Shown: positions 25,393 to 35,474, numbered from the stretch's first letter. The stretch is DNA of 41,592 nucleotides from an uncultured Desulfocapsa sp. (GCA_947311475.1 CAMZLK010000057.1:1-41592), one strand, 5' to 3'. The notes: generated from the sequence alone by a model not told the origin. Translations and numbers: made by a program.

Positions 25393-25519
25393 GATGGACT
25401 TGGAAAAACCTTTATATTCGAGGCACGGAAATTTCTTGTCTTTTCGGCGTACTAGGGTACGTTGAAAATATAAGGAATTTGCAGTAACGAAGAAGATGAA
25501 GAGTTTTTACGAGCCCATC
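25393..25519. repeat. MITE/REP-like hairpin repeat, full copy 3
   Basis: From tatattcgaggcacgg to gagtttttacgagcccatc it matches copies 1 and 2 with a few substitutions (inner stem gaaaatataaggaattt instead of gaaaagataagaaattt). It lies between the hmc promoter region and tRNA-Gln. Confidence 0.85.
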
Positions 25520-25562
25520 AAAAGGTGATAAAATCAAATCCGATCTTGCCGGTTTTTTGTTT

Positions 25563-25636
25563 TGGCTGGGAGACAAGGATTCGAACCTTGATAAGCGGAG
25601 TCAGAGTCCGCTGTCTTGCCATTAGACCATCCCCCA
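25563..25636 (-). tRNA. tRNA-Gln (anticodon CUG)
   Basis: The minus strand folds as a tRNA. The acceptor stem TGGGGGA pairs with TCTCCCA (one G-U). The anticodon stem GCGGA/TCCGC encloses loop CTCTGAC, giving anticodon CTG. The T arm AAGG-TTCGAAT-CCTT is canonical and the 3' CCA is encoded. Length is 74 bases with CCA. Confidence 0.95.
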
Positions 25637-25702
25637 GGATGCGACTTTATTGAGGTGGTTTATTTAGAAAGTTTTAAAGATTCTGTCAAGGGAAAATAAA
25701 AC

Positions 25703-26521
25703 TTACGAAATAAGGACCCCCGCATAGCCAACAACCTGATCAATATCACCGGAGACCTCCCCTGAATCCGTATATCGAATAAGTTCTGTTTTTGTTGCAC
25801 CAAGCTGAAGGGAGACAAGCAGGGCAACTGTCACTGACATAATGCCACACATGGATATATGGTTTTCGGTAACAGACCGATAAAGTAGTTCAGGATTCAT
25901 TTCAGCCAGCTTTTTGAGGACAAAATGATCTTTTTTTTCTGCATCAATGCGTGGTTCATAGTGGGTCATATCTGAAGAGGCGACCATCAGAATGTCATTT
26001 TTCTGTCCACTTTGTTTAATGACTCCGGCAATGGACAGGCTGATTTTCTCCAAAATCTGATAGGAAACATGGGAAATGGCGATGGGCACGATGGAGAGTT
26101 CAGGTTGTGCCATCTGCAAAAAAGGCAGTTGTACTTCGAGTGAATGCTCATATTGATGGGCAAGCTCATCTTCTTCTATTACATCACTTGCATCACGAAT
26201 TGCCCGTGCAAGATCCCAATTAACGGGAACAGGGCCCATGGGCATATCCCAGGTTGCAGTTGAAAGGGCAATGGGCTTTCCCTTTCCTGTATGATTTGGG
26301 CCAAGAAGAATGACGTTTTTCGGGATTTTGATCCGGCCTATGGTATCAGCTGCAACACTTCCCGAGTAAACATATCCGGCATGGGGTGACACAGCTGCCA
26401 GAACGCTTTGTTTTTGTTCCGGCAGAGTTCCTGTGAGGTCTTGAATTGTGGTACGTAATGAGTTGTTGTCTCCCGGATAAAATCTTCCGGAAACGGTGGG
26501 TGATCGAGTGATTGTACTCAT
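25703..26521 (-). CDS. MEMO1 family protein (AmmeMemoRadiSam system protein B)
   Basis: The 272-residue protein fits the MEMO family: SPTVSGRFYPGD at the N-terminus, VSPHAGYVYSGSVAADTI, ILLGPNHTGKG, EHSLEVQLPFLQ and SSDMTHYEPR. The histidines in SPHAGY, PNHTG and EHSLEVQ line the family's metal-site-like pocket, related to class III extradiol dioxygenases. In bacteria it commonly co-occurs with an AMMECR1 protein and a radical SAM protein; neither partner is adjacent here and the function is unknown. It is one base after the cysS stop and therefore probably co-transcribed with it. Confidence 0.9.
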   Translation of the reverse strand: MSTITRSPTVSGRFYPGDNNSLRTTIQDLTGTLPEQKQSVLAAVSPHAGYVYSGSVAADTIGRIKIPKNVILLGPNHTGKGKPIALSTATWDMPMGPVPVNWDLARAIRDASDVIEEDELAHQYEHSLEVQLPFLQMAQPELSIVPIAISHVSYQILEKISLSIAGVIKQSGQKNDILMVASSDMTHYEPRIDAEKKDHFVLKKLAEMNPELLYRSVTENHISMCGIMSVTVALLVSLQLGATKTELIRYTDSGEVSGDIDQVVGYAGVLIS

Positions 26522-26522
26522 T

Positions 26523-27992
26523 TTAGCTGCGTTTTACACTCCACCCGGTTCCGTCCGGGCCATCTTTTAATTCAATACCTTTGTTGAGCAGCGAGTCCCG
26601 GATTTCGTCACTGCGTGCCCAATCTTTGTCATCCCGTGCCTGATTTCTTTGCTCGATGTATGTGAGTATCTCGGCTTCGCTGATATCTGTTTTGGCAAGC
26701 ATTTCTGCTTTTCTGGCAGCCAGGTATTCGGTGGCATCTTCCTGGAGAATCCCCATGATACCTGCAAGTTTTTTGATGGTTTCGCCACTTTTTTGTAAGA
26801 GCTTTGTGTCTTGTATCGAAGGACAGTCGGGGAGTTGTCTAATAATTTTATTTATGACTTTTATTGTTTCAAATAAGCATCCCTGTGCCTGAGCCGTATT
26901 GAAATCATTGTTCATGGCTGTTTGAAACTTCCCTTCCAGCGCATTAATTTTTCTTATATCTTTATTGCCTGCCACAGGGGCAACAGTGTCTGAGCAATTA
27001 TCGCCTAAAGCATTAACTGCTGCAAGGCATTCATAGAGACGATTGAGTCCTGCCATGGCATCCTGCATGGCAGCTTCAGAAAAATCGAGAGGGTTGCGAT
27101 ACTGGGTGGAAAAGATAAAAAACCGGAGCACTTCGGGGTGGTAATGGTCAAGGATATCCCGGATGGTTAAGAAATTACCAAGAGATTTCGACATCTTTTC
27201 ATCGCGGATGGTGACAAAACCGTGATGAACCCACATGGTTACATAAGGTTTGTTGCTTGCCGCCTCACTTTGGGCGAGTTCATTTTCATGATGGGGGAAA
27301 ATCAGATCCTGGCCACCGCCATGTATATCAAAGGTATCTCCAAGGTATTTTCGGCTCATGGCAGAGCATTCAATGTGCCAGCCAGGCCGACCAGCTCCCC
27401 AAGGGCTTTTCCAACTGGGTTCACCAGGTTTTGAAGCCTTCCATAGTACAAAATCCATGGGGTCATCTTTGTTTTCGTTAACCCGTATTCGGGCACCAGC
27501 CTGCATATCTTCCAGCTTTCTGCCGGAGAGTTTTCCGTATTCTGCGAAAGAGCCTACCCGGTAGTACACATCGCCGTTTGCAGCGTAAGCCATATCTTTG
27601 TCGATAAGTTCACTGATAAGGTCTATCATCTCCTGAATGTGTTCGGTGGCTTTTGGCTCCATTGTGGGTCTGTCCACACCGAGTCTGTCCATATCCATAT
27701 AAAATTCGTTGATAAATCGGTTGGCCAGTTCTTCTGTTGAAGTGTTTTGCTCGGATGCTCTTGCAATGATTTTATCATCGATATCTGTAAAGTTTCGAAT
27801 GTAGGTGACTTTGTAATCAAGATACCGGAAATAGCGAACGATCATATCAAAGGCAAGTGCCGATCTCGCGTGGCCGATATGGCAATAATCGTAAGAAGTG
27901 ATTCCACAGACGTAGAGTTTTATATGTCCCGCTTCAAGGGATTGGAATGCTTCTTTCTTTCGTGTAAGGGTGTTATAAATTTTGACTGACAT
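26523..27992 (-). CDS. cysS: Cysteinyl-tRNA synthetase
   Basis: This class I synthetase of 489 residues charges tRNA-Cys. It begins MSVKIYNTLTRKKEAF, has YVCGIT with the zinc-binding C29, CHIGH at 37-41, the WHIECSAMSRKYLG block with a further zinc cysteine, HHENELAQSEA, and KMSKSLGNF. The C-terminus ends in KDGPDGTGWSVKRS-type sequence typical of CysRS. Length is normal. Only one such gene is needed per genome, so it is a good taxonomic marker. It leads a two-gene unit with the MEMO1 gene. Confidence 0.97.
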   Translation of the reverse strand: MSVKIYNTLTRKKEAFQSLEAGHIKLYVCGITSYDYCHIGHARSALAFDMIVRYFRYLDYKVTYIRNFTDIDDKIIARASEQNTSTEELANRFINEFYMDMDRLGVDRPTMEPKATEHIQEMIDLISELIDKDMAYAANGDVYYRVGSFAEYGKLSGRKLEDMQAGARIRVNENKDDPMDFVLWKASKPGEPSWKSPWGAGRPGWHIECSAMSRKYLGDTFDIHGGGQDLIFPHHENELAQSEAASNKPYVTMWVHHGFVTIRDEKMSKSLGNFLTIRDILDHYHPEVLRFFIFSTQYRNPLDFSEAAMQDAMAGLNRLYECLAAVNALGDNCSDTVAPVAGNKDIRKINALEGKFQTAMNNDFNTAQAQGCLFETIKVINKIIRQLPDCPSIQDTKLLQKSGETIKKLAGIMGILQEDATEYLAARKAEMLAKTDISEAEILTYIEQRNQARDDKDWARSDEIRDSLLNKGIELKDGPDGTGWSVKRS

Positions 27993-28094
27993 AAGATTTA
28001 AATCTGGAAAGCTGTTTGCTTTTAATAGAGAACTAAGGTTAATTCGTTACGTCGACAAACAGTACCATAAATAGGTTGTGGGGAAAAGAGAAGA

Positions 28095-29462
28095 ATGAGT
28101 GAGATTATAGATGGCAGGAAGCGTAACTGTGCGGAGGAAAAACCGAGTCTGTGGAAGGCATTGATGAACAAAAGAATGTTGATTTGTATCTTCAACGGAT
28201 TTACCGCAGGTCTCCCGTTATATTTTCTGGCACAGCTTATCCCTGCATGGCTCAGGAGCGAGAATGTTGACCTGAAAACAATTGGATTTTTTGGGCTGGT
28301 TTTACTTCCTTTCTCTTTTAAATATCTTTGGGCACCTTTTCTCGATCGTTATGTCCCGCCATTTTTGGGGAGAAGACGTGGCTGGATGATGGTGAGCCAG
28401 ATCGGCCTCCTGCTGTTTATGGTAACGCTGGCAGTGTTAAATCCGCAGGAAGATATTCAGATAATTTTATATGTTGGACTGGCCATTGGTTTTTTTTCCG
28501 CCACCCAGGATATTGTGCTGGATGCGTATCGTCGTGAATTGCTGCCGGATAACGAGCTGGGGCTTGGAAGTTCATTCTATGCAAACGCATACAGGGTTGC
28601 CGGGTTTATTCCTGGCGGGCTGGGCCTTATTTTGTCTGATTATATGCCATGGTCCATGGTTTTCATTGTGGTTTCCTTATTTATGTTTGTGGGAATTATT
28701 CATACCTTTGTGATCAGTGAGGTTGCCACAGAGGTTCCTCCACCAAAGTCTCTGCAGGAGGCCGTTGTTGAACCGTTTAAAGAGTTTTTTCTGCGGGATG
28801 GCTTTAAAACCGGCCTGCTGATTTTATTGTTTATCTTTTTCTATAAATTTGGCGATACAGTGGCAACAGCACTGATCACACCATTTTATCTTGATGTCGG
28901 GTTTTCAAAAACAATCATCGGAACAGTTGCGAAGGTGGTTGGCTTGTGGTCAATGTTGCTTGGTGGTTTTGTTGGTGGGCTATTGATGTATCGAATGGGA
29001 ATAAACAAGGCTCTGTGGGTTTTTGGAGTTGTTCAGGTGATGTCTATTTTTGGTTTTGCGTTGCTCAGTGAAGTGGGGCCAAATGTTTGGGTTTTGGGTG
29101 GGGTGGTTGCCTTTGAATACCTTGGCGTCGGGCTTGGCTCCGCCGCTTTGATGGCATTTATTGCCAAAAGTACCAATAAAAAATTCACTGGCACCCAGCT
29201 TGCCCTGTTGAGTTCCTTGTTTGCTATACCCAAATCTTTTTCCGGAATTCTGGCAGGGGTACTGGTTGAGGGGATTAAAGAAAAAGATGGGTTGTTTTTT
29301 ACACTTTTAGGTAACGTGAGTGGAATAGGATATACCCATTTCTTTTTTGTCTGTGCTGTATTGGCAATTCCCGGGATGATACTACTAATTTGGGTGGCTC
29401 CCTGGAACGCAGATGAAAACACAGGCGATCAGAATTCTGCTACGATAGAGGAGGGGGCCTGA
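28095..29462 (+). CDS. ampG: AmpG-type muropeptide permease (MFS)
   Basis: The 455-residue protein has about twelve hydrophobic segments. AmpG features include GFTAGLPLYFLAQLIPAWLR near 36-55, LPFSFKYLWAPFLDRY near 72-87, the basic LGRRRGWM loop and SATQDIVLDAYRRELL. AmpG imports anhydromuropeptides from the periplasm for cell-wall recycling, the same pathway as Mpl encoded at 7899. AmpG-like carriers can have other substrates, so the transported molecule is inferred. It has its own upstream region and runs convergent to mutY, with 22 bases between the stops. Confidence 0.85.
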   Translation: MSEIIDGRKRNCAEEKPSLWKALMNKRMLICIFNGFTAGLPLYFLAQLIPAWLRSENVDLKTIGFFGLVLLPFSFKYLWAPFLDRYVPPFLGRRRGWMMVSQIGLLLFMVTLAVLNPQEDIQIILYVGLAIGFFSATQDIVLDAYRRELLPDNELGLGSSFYANAYRVAGFIPGGLGLILSDYMPWSMVFIVVSLFMFVGIIHTFVISEVATEVPPPKSLQEAVVEPFKEFFLRDGFKTGLLILLFIFFYKFGDTVATALITPFYLDVGFSKTIIGTVAKVVGLWSMLLGGFVGGLLMYRMGINKALWVFGVVQVMSIFGFALLSEVGPNVWVLGGVVAFEYLGVGLGSAALMAFIAKSTNKKFTGTQLALLSSLFAIPKSFSGILAGVLVEGIKEKDGLFFTLLGNVSGIGYTHFFFVCAVLAIPGMILLIWVAPWNADENTGDQNSATIEEGA

Positions 29463-29484
29463 TGATCCTGTCTGGTCTTTTGAG

Positions 29485-30567
29485 CTACGCGAGTTTGTTG
29501 CTTTTCATAAATGTGATAAGTTTTCGGTGTCCTGCCGGAAAGGCATACTGATCTATCTGTTCAAAAGGGATCCAGTGAAATTCCTGGGCAGCATGAAGCA
29601 CAGGATCGCTCTCATGCTGTTGAAGACTTACAAAAAAACAGTGTAGTGTTACCTTGTATCTTGTGAAATGGTGGATGGTGGTGGTTATTTTAGAATCCAC
29701 CCGAACAGCAAGTTCTGTCTCTTCCATATATTCACGAACAACCGTATCTTCTGCGGTCTCATCTTCTTTCATTCTTCCCCCTGGAAATTCCCAGAGTGCT
29801 CCCCATACGTCATCAGCCAAACGCTGTTGAATAAATACTAATCCCTGGTGCAGCAAAACGCCGGTTGCCATTTTGATGGGAATGGTTTTGGTGCTTTTCT
29901 TAGGGATCGGGCGTTCCGGTATAAGGTCATATTGCAGTGCCAGACAATGCGTTGCCACTGGGCAGACAGAACAGTTTGGTTGTTTTGGGCGGCAGACCAG
30001 TGCACCCAGTTCCATTAGGGCCTGATTGAAGTTTCTGGCCTCACCTTTTGGAAGAAGAGCCGTAGCTTTTTGCCAGTATTCCCGTTTTGCCTCAGGGCTT
30101 CCCGGAATAAGGTCAATGTTGAAGAGCCTTGCAAAAATTCGTTCAATATTTGCATCCACCACTGCAACATCTTCCCCGTAGGCAATGGAGGCAATGGCGG
30201 AAGCTGTATAGGGGCCAATCCCCGGCAGGGAAAGGAGGGTCTTAATCCTTTTGGGAAGGGTTGCATTATGTTTGTCGATCAGGAGATTCGCTGTTTTATA
30301 TATATTTCTTGCCCGCGAATAATACCCCAAACCTTCCCAGCATTTTAGAATTTGATCTTCCGAGGCTCTGGCAAGGGAATGGATATCCGGGAAAGAATTC
30401 ATCCAGCGATTATGGTACTTCACCACTCGATCCATTTGCGTCTGTTGCGCCATAATTTCAGAGATCCAGATCTGATAAGGTTCATAATTGTGTCTCCAGG
30501 GAAGATCTCGCTGGTTTTTGTCAAACCAGATGAGCAGCGCCTGCTGTAGCTTGCTTGTGGTGATCAT
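29485..30567 (-). CDS. mutY: A/G-specific adenine glycosylase MutY
   Basis: MutY removes adenine mispaired with 8-oxoguanine. The 360-residue protein shows WISEIMAQQTQ with catalytic E37, the helix-hairpin-helix LLSLPGIGPYTASAIASIAY at 111-130, catalytic D138 in VVDANIERIFAR, and the [4Fe-4S] loop C192-X6-C199-X2-C202-X5-C208. A C-terminal NUDIX-like domain (WEFPGGRMKEDE, EYMEE) recognises 8-oxoguanine. Full length and intact. A repeat fragment lies just upstream. Confidence 0.96.
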   Translation of the reverse strand: MITTSKLQQALLIWFDKNQRDLPWRHNYEPYQIWISEIMAQQTQMDRVVKYHNRWMNSFPDIHSLARASEDQILKCWEGLGYYSRARNIYKTANLLIDKHNATLPKRIKTLLSLPGIGPYTASAIASIAYGEDVAVVDANIERIFARLFNIDLIPGSPEAKREYWQKATALLPKGEARNFNQALMELGALVCRPKQPNCSVCPVATHCLALQYDLIPERPIPKKSTKTIPIKMATGVLLHQGLVFIQQRLADDVWGALWEFPGGRMKEDETAEDTVVREYMEETELAVRVDSKITTTIHHFTRYKVTLHCFFVSLQQHESDPVLHAAQEFHWIPFEQIDQYAFPAGHRKLITFMKSNKLA

Positions 30568-30582
30568 TGCTACCTGTTGTTA

Positions 30583-30613
30583 GAAGAAGATGAAGCGTTT
30601 TTACGAGTCCATC
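30583..30613. repeat. Right-end fragment of the hairpin repeat
   Basis: gaagaagatgaagcgttttt followed by acgagtccatc matches the right terminus of the family with one substitution. It lies between mutY and the next gene, and its last two bases overlap that gene's stop region. Confidence 0.7.
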
Positions 30614-31043
30614 AAGATTGGATAGCTTTGTCACTATTGGTAAAAGAAAATAGAGTTTTATTACCTTTTTTCCTGATCCAGTTTAAACTTTTTTGAATGG
30701 GGTGCAACTCAAGGATTCCATCTATGAGTTTGCGTCTACCGGGGAAATCCAGCAGGCTGATTCCAAGGAGCATTGTAAGGATGCCCTGACCTGGAAGAAA
30801 CAGCATCAGGGTACCTGCAAAAAGCAGAAGTGCTCCCATAAAATATCGTAGAATTTTCAAGAGGATGAATATTGCGGGATGTTCATCCTCTTTTTTTGTA
30901 TGCTCATGAAGGTGGAGGAAAAAATTCCTGTCCAGTCTGCAGATTATCCAGGGAATTATAAGGAGGCTTACGAAAAAGGTGACAGTGGAAATAATCCCAA
31001 GCCAGGTGATTATGGAACCATATTGATCTGGAAATGCCTGCAT
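30612..31043 (-). CDS. PGPGW-like small membrane protein
   Basis: The 143-residue protein has three hydrophobic segments (roughly 12-35, 60-80 and 82-98). The stretch LMLFLPGQGILTMLLGISLL resembles the PGPGW family of putative membrane proteins, whose function is unknown. Its C-terminus is basic and probably cytoplasmic. It starts seven bases after the prmA stop and so belongs to the DUF748-prmA unit. The family assignment is tentative. Confidence 0.65.
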   Translation of the reverse strand: MQAFPDQYGSIITWLGIISTVTFFVSLLIIPWIICRLDRNFFLHLHEHTKKEDEHPAIFILLKILRYFMGALLLFAGTLMLFLPGQGILTMLLGISLLDFPGRRKLIDGILELHPIQKSLNWIRKKGNKTLFSFTNSDKAIQS

Positions 31044-31049
31044 GGATTG

Positions 31050-31895
31050 CTATTCCAGCCTTGTAGCGTTCGCAAGGAGCCAAAGTCGCCACGTTTCACT
31101 TTTTCTTCTTTCAAGAAGTTTCAGCCGGCTCATGGGAAGGGCTGCTAACAGTTCTTCTTCCATGGATGGGATAAACCCTGAAATAATATAAAATTTTGCA
31201 TTCCAAAAGTTCGGATTCTCAAAAAAATCGAGTAGTAAGCCTTTGTACAGGTTGGCCACCAGCAGGTCAACATGGGTATCGGGGAGTGCGCCGCGAAGAT
31301 CTGCTTCCAAAACAGTGATCTGATCCTCACAATTATTTAAGCCCACATTTTTCTCAGCAACAGAACAGGCAAAGGGGTTGTTGTCATAGGAGCGTATCTG
31401 TTGAACCCCCAGTTTTGCAGCACCCAATGAGAGCAATCCTGTTCCGGTACCAAGATCCACCATGGATTTGATTGAATCTGGATTTGACCCCATAATATCG
31501 CTAATTGTTTGCAGACAAAGCCTTGTGGTTGGGTGAAAACCTGAGCCAAATATCACACTCGGATCTAATTTGATGGGGATCTCTTCAACGTTTTCTGTGA
31601 GTTTGTCAGCTTCCCAAAGAGGAACAACAAGCAGTGGAGGTACAGAAAAAGTGGTGATGTCAAGACCCGCCTCCCAATCCTGGTAATTAAGATTAGCCTC
31701 ATAGATAATTTTTGCTCCGCTTTGGTGACATATTTCCTTCACCAGAGTCTGTTTCTCTTTATGGAAAAAGAGAATTGCGGTGTCATCTTCAATCCAGGTA
31801 CCGATGAGATCAGGATCATCAATTTGACCGATATCGATCTTGTCGAAGTTATAGACATGGAGTTGATCGTAATGGGTATAGGGCGGTTTCAACAT
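31050..31895 (-). CDS. prmA: Ribosomal protein L11 methyltransferase PrmA
   Basis: PrmA trimethylates ribosomal protein L11 using S-adenosylmethionine. FGSGFHPTTRLCL is the family signature, followed by the SAM-binding motif MVDLGTGTGLLSLGAAKLG, and VDLLVANLYKGLLLD in place of the usual NxL motif. The Rossmann domain occupies the C-terminal two thirds. ATG 31895 gives 281 residues and starts eight bases after the upstream stop; a longer in-frame reading from 31961 would overlap the DUF748 gene. No strong ribosome-binding site is visible, suggesting coupling. Substrate could differ in this divergent member. Confidence 0.85.
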   Translation of the reverse strand: MLKPPYTHYDQLHVYNFDKIDIGQIDDPDLIGTWIEDDTAILFFHKEKQTLVKEICHQSGAKIIYEANLNYQDWEAGLDITTFSVPPLLVVPLWEADKLTENVEEIPIKLDPSVIFGSGFHPTTRLCLQTISDIMGSNPDSIKSMVDLGTGTGLLSLGAAKLGVQQIRSYDNNPFACSVAEKNVGLNNCEDQITVLEADLRGALPDTHVDLLVANLYKGLLLDFFENPNFWNAKFYIISGFIPSMEEELLAALPMSRLKLLERRKSETWRLWLLANATRLE

Positions 31896-31902
31896 GATTG
31901 CG

Positions 31903-34900
31903 TCATTGTTTTGCTGCAATTGCTCTGATGGTGATCCGGACACCATTTGATGCTCTTTCATCTGCGCTTTTTCCCGTGTTTGCAGCGGTTATTATTCGCT
32001 CCGGCGCAATGGCAAAGCTGTGAGTAAGGGCATCAACCACAAGCAGGCTTCGTTCTTCTGCAAGTTCAGGCAGTACGTTGCCGGCTAACTTAACAGGTTC
32101 GGGTTTTAACGGGATAAACCCGCTGAGTTCATCTTTTGCCAAATTTTCTTCCTGAAGAGTCTTACCGGGTGTGACTACCCTGGCAGCCTGCTGTTTTTTT
32201 TGGAAGATGGCCAGTCTTTTTGCATTTTCTGTTTGTATTCGTTGCTGTTCTTTTTTCTGTTGAATTGCGAGCAGGGCTTTTCCGTCAATTTTCTTATCTG
32301 CCATTCCGGTGACGATGAGACCGAGGCCAGGATGTTTTTTGAGGAGGGCGGCGTATCTCGAAAGTGTTTCCCGACCGCTGTCTCCGATTACGTTTGTTCC
32401 GGGGTGGAAGCTAATAAGATCATTATCCTGTAGGTCTTTAAACTGGCGGTCAAGGAGCAGGGGCGCGTACGATGCCTTTATGGTCGTGGTTTTAAAAGAA
32501 GCGATACTCTCTTTTAAGAGTGGCTGGCTTCCGTCAGTCGTTTGTGTGTTGAGTGGAAAGGCACCATGGCTATTTTTTAAAAACGCCAATGCCAATGCTG
32601 TATCAGAGTTCAGTGAGGATGCCTCGATGTCTTTAATGAGCATTTCGTTTTTGCTGTTGAAATCAGACGGGCCTTCTGTCACATTCATGTGCAGGTTCAG
32701 CTTTGCCTTCTTTGTTTTGACAGGTAGTGAGTGAAGCTGTTTTTTTAAAGATGCAAGGGGAAAATCGGTGATGAGCATTTTTGCTCTGGCTTTTGTGTTT
32801 TTTCCGAACAGAGTAACAGTTCCAGTGAGTGATAACGGTGCATCTTCTATTGTACCGTTCAGTGTGAAAGAGGAGATACCTTTAGTATTGGTGTTAAAAT
32901 TATTGATATAACCCTCAATGTTTTTCAGGCTTGTCTTCCAGGCAGGAGACAGGCGCGTATCCTTTACGGAGACGGATCCGTTTTTGAAATTGACTTTTTT
33001 AATTGTAAAGGGGAAGACCTTGTCTTCTTTTTCCTGATTCTGAAAAAGAGAGAACACCCCTTGATGCAGGTGTTTAAAAGGTGAACTGCTATCCCGCTGC
33101 CATTGAAATTGCGGTTCCTGAAGACTCATGGATTCCGCCTCCACAGAAAATGGAGAAAAAGTACACGTTAGGTTATGGAGTTCCATGAACTTCCATTTGA
33201 AAAGCGGCTTCTTCGCGGATTTTTGCAAGCTTGCATTCGTTAAGCGCAAGCTGCCCTGAAAGGCAGGGGACGGGTAGTGAAAAGTGCCTTTTCCATGGAG
33301 TGTGGCGGTGCTGTTTTTTACGAGCGGCCATTTGGAAAGAAAAGCTTGCATTAAGGTTGAATCCACCTCTGAGAAAGCAAGGTTTGCCTGGAGTTGCAAT
33401 GGAGTAATACTCATTTTTCCCTTCGCTTTTACGATCCCATTGGGGCTTGGTTTACCGCTAAAAGCAAAGTTGTCTGCGCTGTTTGCTTTATCGAGTTTGT
33501 TTGCCTGAAAAGTGACTTCCGACAAATCAAAAGTTTTCTTCTGGTTTGCATCCGTCTTAATGTGCACTGTTCCGGAAAAATCGAGACCTTTAATTTTCGG
33601 TGGTTTTTCATTTGAAAAGAGGTGCTTGTAAAGAGGTGGCAGGTCGCTTATGTTCAGGGAAAGTGCTGCTTTTTTAAGGAAGATATTCCCAAGATTAAAG
33701 CGATCATTTGCCCTGCTAAGGCGCGTGAATCGAACAGATTCGGCTTTTAGCCATGTCGTCTTTTTGTGTGAAAGTTTCAGGCCATCGATTTCACCAATAC
33801 CATTGCTCAGTTCATAGGAAAATGTTGCATCTTGTGTGGCGGGAAAATTTACATCACAAGTGAATGTTGTGCTCCCCTGGACACTGCCATTGGGGACGGG
33901 GGTTAATTGATTTAAAAGAGCAATGGCAGGGAGTTCTTCGAAAAAGAGTTTTCCCTGGAGAGCACCAGTATCTGTGAAGTTGCCCTGCCAGGAAAAAGAA
34001 GCTTGTTTCTTCGAATGCCTGCCGCTCAGATGGATGGTCGCACTTGTATGTATCGAGTGAAAGTTTCGAATGGAGAGTTGCAAATCATTCCATTCTGAAT
34101 TCTTCGTTTTTTTGTTTATATCCCCTTGAAAAGTGATTTTTCCATCGTCAGACAGGAGTTGATCTATCTGGAGAATGGATCGGGAATTCCTTTTCTTTTG
34201 AACGTAAAAGAAGAGGTTTTGAAAGGTACTGTTTATCTCATTCCGGCTTCCTTGAAGATGTGTTTTCTTTGTTATGACACTGTTGATATGCAGATGTTTG
34301 GCTAAGGGCATGTATGCAGCATCTATTTTCATCACAGGGACAGTTATTTGCAGCGCACTGTTTTTCTCTTTTAGTGCTATATCTGTAGCCGTCATCCTCA
34401 TATCTATCTGTAAGCGGTCGCCCTGTTTCTTATTTGGGGAAAAGGAGATATTGAGTGTGGTGTCAGCCTGACCTTTGGAAAACTCCAGGGGGAACGTGGC
34501 GGGAATATAAGAAAAATAGGGAACGAGATTGAGGGACTCAATTGAGCATGAGAGTTTGGTCTGAAACCCCTGATTTTCAGGAAGCTGTTTCGCTTCGCCA
34601 CTTAACTGAACGGAACTTCCATTGATAATCGCTGAGAAATGAGGAAGGATATAATTTTTTGATTGAAAGGAAAAGTTGGAAAGTGTGGGGATCGCCAGGT
34701 TTAATTTTTCAATATTGTGTGATTTTTCTGTTATTGTATCCGTAAAAGTAATGCTGCTGTCATTGATGTCTATATTATTAAGAGAAAAGAGAAAGGGCAG
34801 TGTGGCAAAATCGATAATCTCGCCCTGATTCTGTGTTGTTGAGAGCTTGGAAAGAGCAGGGATGTTATAGGTCTTATCTTTATTCCTGGTGAGGTTCAGC

Positions 34901-35343
34901 TGCAGATGCTGAATTGTTAATTTGTCGCAGGCAAAAGTATTCCGGATGAGTGCAGTGAAATCCAGGTCAATAAAAAGTGATTTAATCTGAAGCAGTGGTT
35001 TTTTTGTTCTGGAGTTTGGAATATCACTTTTTATATCATCGAAGCTCAGGTGGAAGTTGAACGGGTTGAGCCGAATTTTCTCAATGGAGAGAGTAAGTCC
35101 AGTTTTGTTTTCCACATAGTCAGGCAGATATTTTTTTATTATCAGAGGTGCAAGGTAGCTTCCTGCAAGGAAATAGGCGGCTATACCCAAAAAGGCGATG
35201 ACAGCAAAGAATAAACCTTTACGGGTAGAGGCTTTTTTCTTTTCTCTGGGTGCCGGACGTTTTGGTACTGATTCGCCCGGTTGTTCCGGTTCAGTTGCAG
35301 ACGCATCTGAGCTGATGGTAATGGAGCCGTAACGATCAGACAT
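31903..35343 (-). CDS. DUF748/AsmA-like inner-membrane-anchored protein
   Basis: A large protein of 1146 residues. It has a basic, proline-rich cytoplasmic start, one membrane helix at about 42-69, and a long periplasmic part rich in beta-strands. The opening YVENKTGLTLSIEKIRLNPF and SLFIDLDFTALIRNTFACDK are typical of DUF748, a branch of the AsmA/TamB-like bridge proteins thought to help move lipids to the outer membrane. Near 1000 the segment GRETLSRYAALLKKHPGLGL resembles an OmpA-like peptidoglycan-binding module, and the tail ADERASNGVRITIRAI fits that domain's end. It implies a diderm envelope. It leads a unit with prmA. Confidence 0.82.
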   Translation of the reverse strand: MSDRYGSITISSDASATEPEQPGESVPKRPAPREKKKASTRKGLFFAVIAFLGIAAYFLAGSYLAPLIIKKYLPDYVENKTGLTLSIEKIRLNPFNFHLSFDDIKSDIPNSRTKKPLLQIKSLFIDLDFTALIRNTFACDKLTIQHLQLNLTRNKDKTYNIPALSKLSTTQNQGEIIDFATLPFLFSLNNIDINDSSITFTDTITEKSHNIEKLNLAIPTLSNFSFQSKNYILPHFSAIINGSSVQLSGEAKQLPENQGFQTKLSCSIESLNLVPYFSYIPATFPLEFSKGQADTTLNISFSPNKKQGDRLQIDMRMTATDIALKEKNSALQITVPVMKIDAAYMPLAKHLHINSVITKKTHLQGSRNEINSTFQNLFFYVQKKRNSRSILQIDQLLSDDGKITFQGDINKKTKNSEWNDLQLSIRNFHSIHTSATIHLSGRHSKKQASFSWQGNFTDTGALQGKLFFEELPAIALLNQLTPVPNGSVQGSTTFTCDVNFPATQDATFSYELSNGIGEIDGLKLSHKKTTWLKAESVRFTRLSRANDRFNLGNIFLKKAALSLNISDLPPLYKHLFSNEKPPKIKGLDFSGTVHIKTDANQKKTFDLSEVTFQANKLDKANSADNFAFSGKPSPNGIVKAKGKMSITPLQLQANLAFSEVDSTLMQAFLSKWPLVKNSTATLHGKGTFHYPSPAFQGSLRLTNASLQKSAKKPLFKWKFMELHNLTCTFSPFSVEAESMSLQEPQFQWQRDSSSPFKHLHQGVFSLFQNQEKEDKVFPFTIKKVNFKNGSVSVKDTRLSPAWKTSLKNIEGYINNFNTNTKGISSFTLNGTIEDAPLSLTGTVTLFGKNTKARAKMLITDFPLASLKKQLHSLPVKTKKAKLNLHMNVTEGPSDFNSKNEMLIKDIEASSLNSDTALALAFLKNSHGAFPLNTQTTDGSQPLLKESIASFKTTTIKASYAPLLLDRQFKDLQDNDLISFHPGTNVIGDSGRETLSRYAALLKKHPGLGLIVTGMADKKIDGKALLAIQQKKEQQRIQTENAKRLAIFQKKQQAARVVTPGKTLQEENLAKDELSGFIPLKPEPVKLAGNVLPELAEERSLLVVDALTHSFAIAPERIITAANTGKSADERASNGVRITIRAIAAKQ

Positions 35344-35474
35344 TAAAATAGATTGTTTGTGGAAATTCTTTTACTTGCATCTGGTATATGTTTTGCAATA
35401 AGCTTTAAATAAGTAGGTATCTCTTTTCAAAAGTACTCTCATTATTAACATTGAATACAAAAAATTTAAAGTAG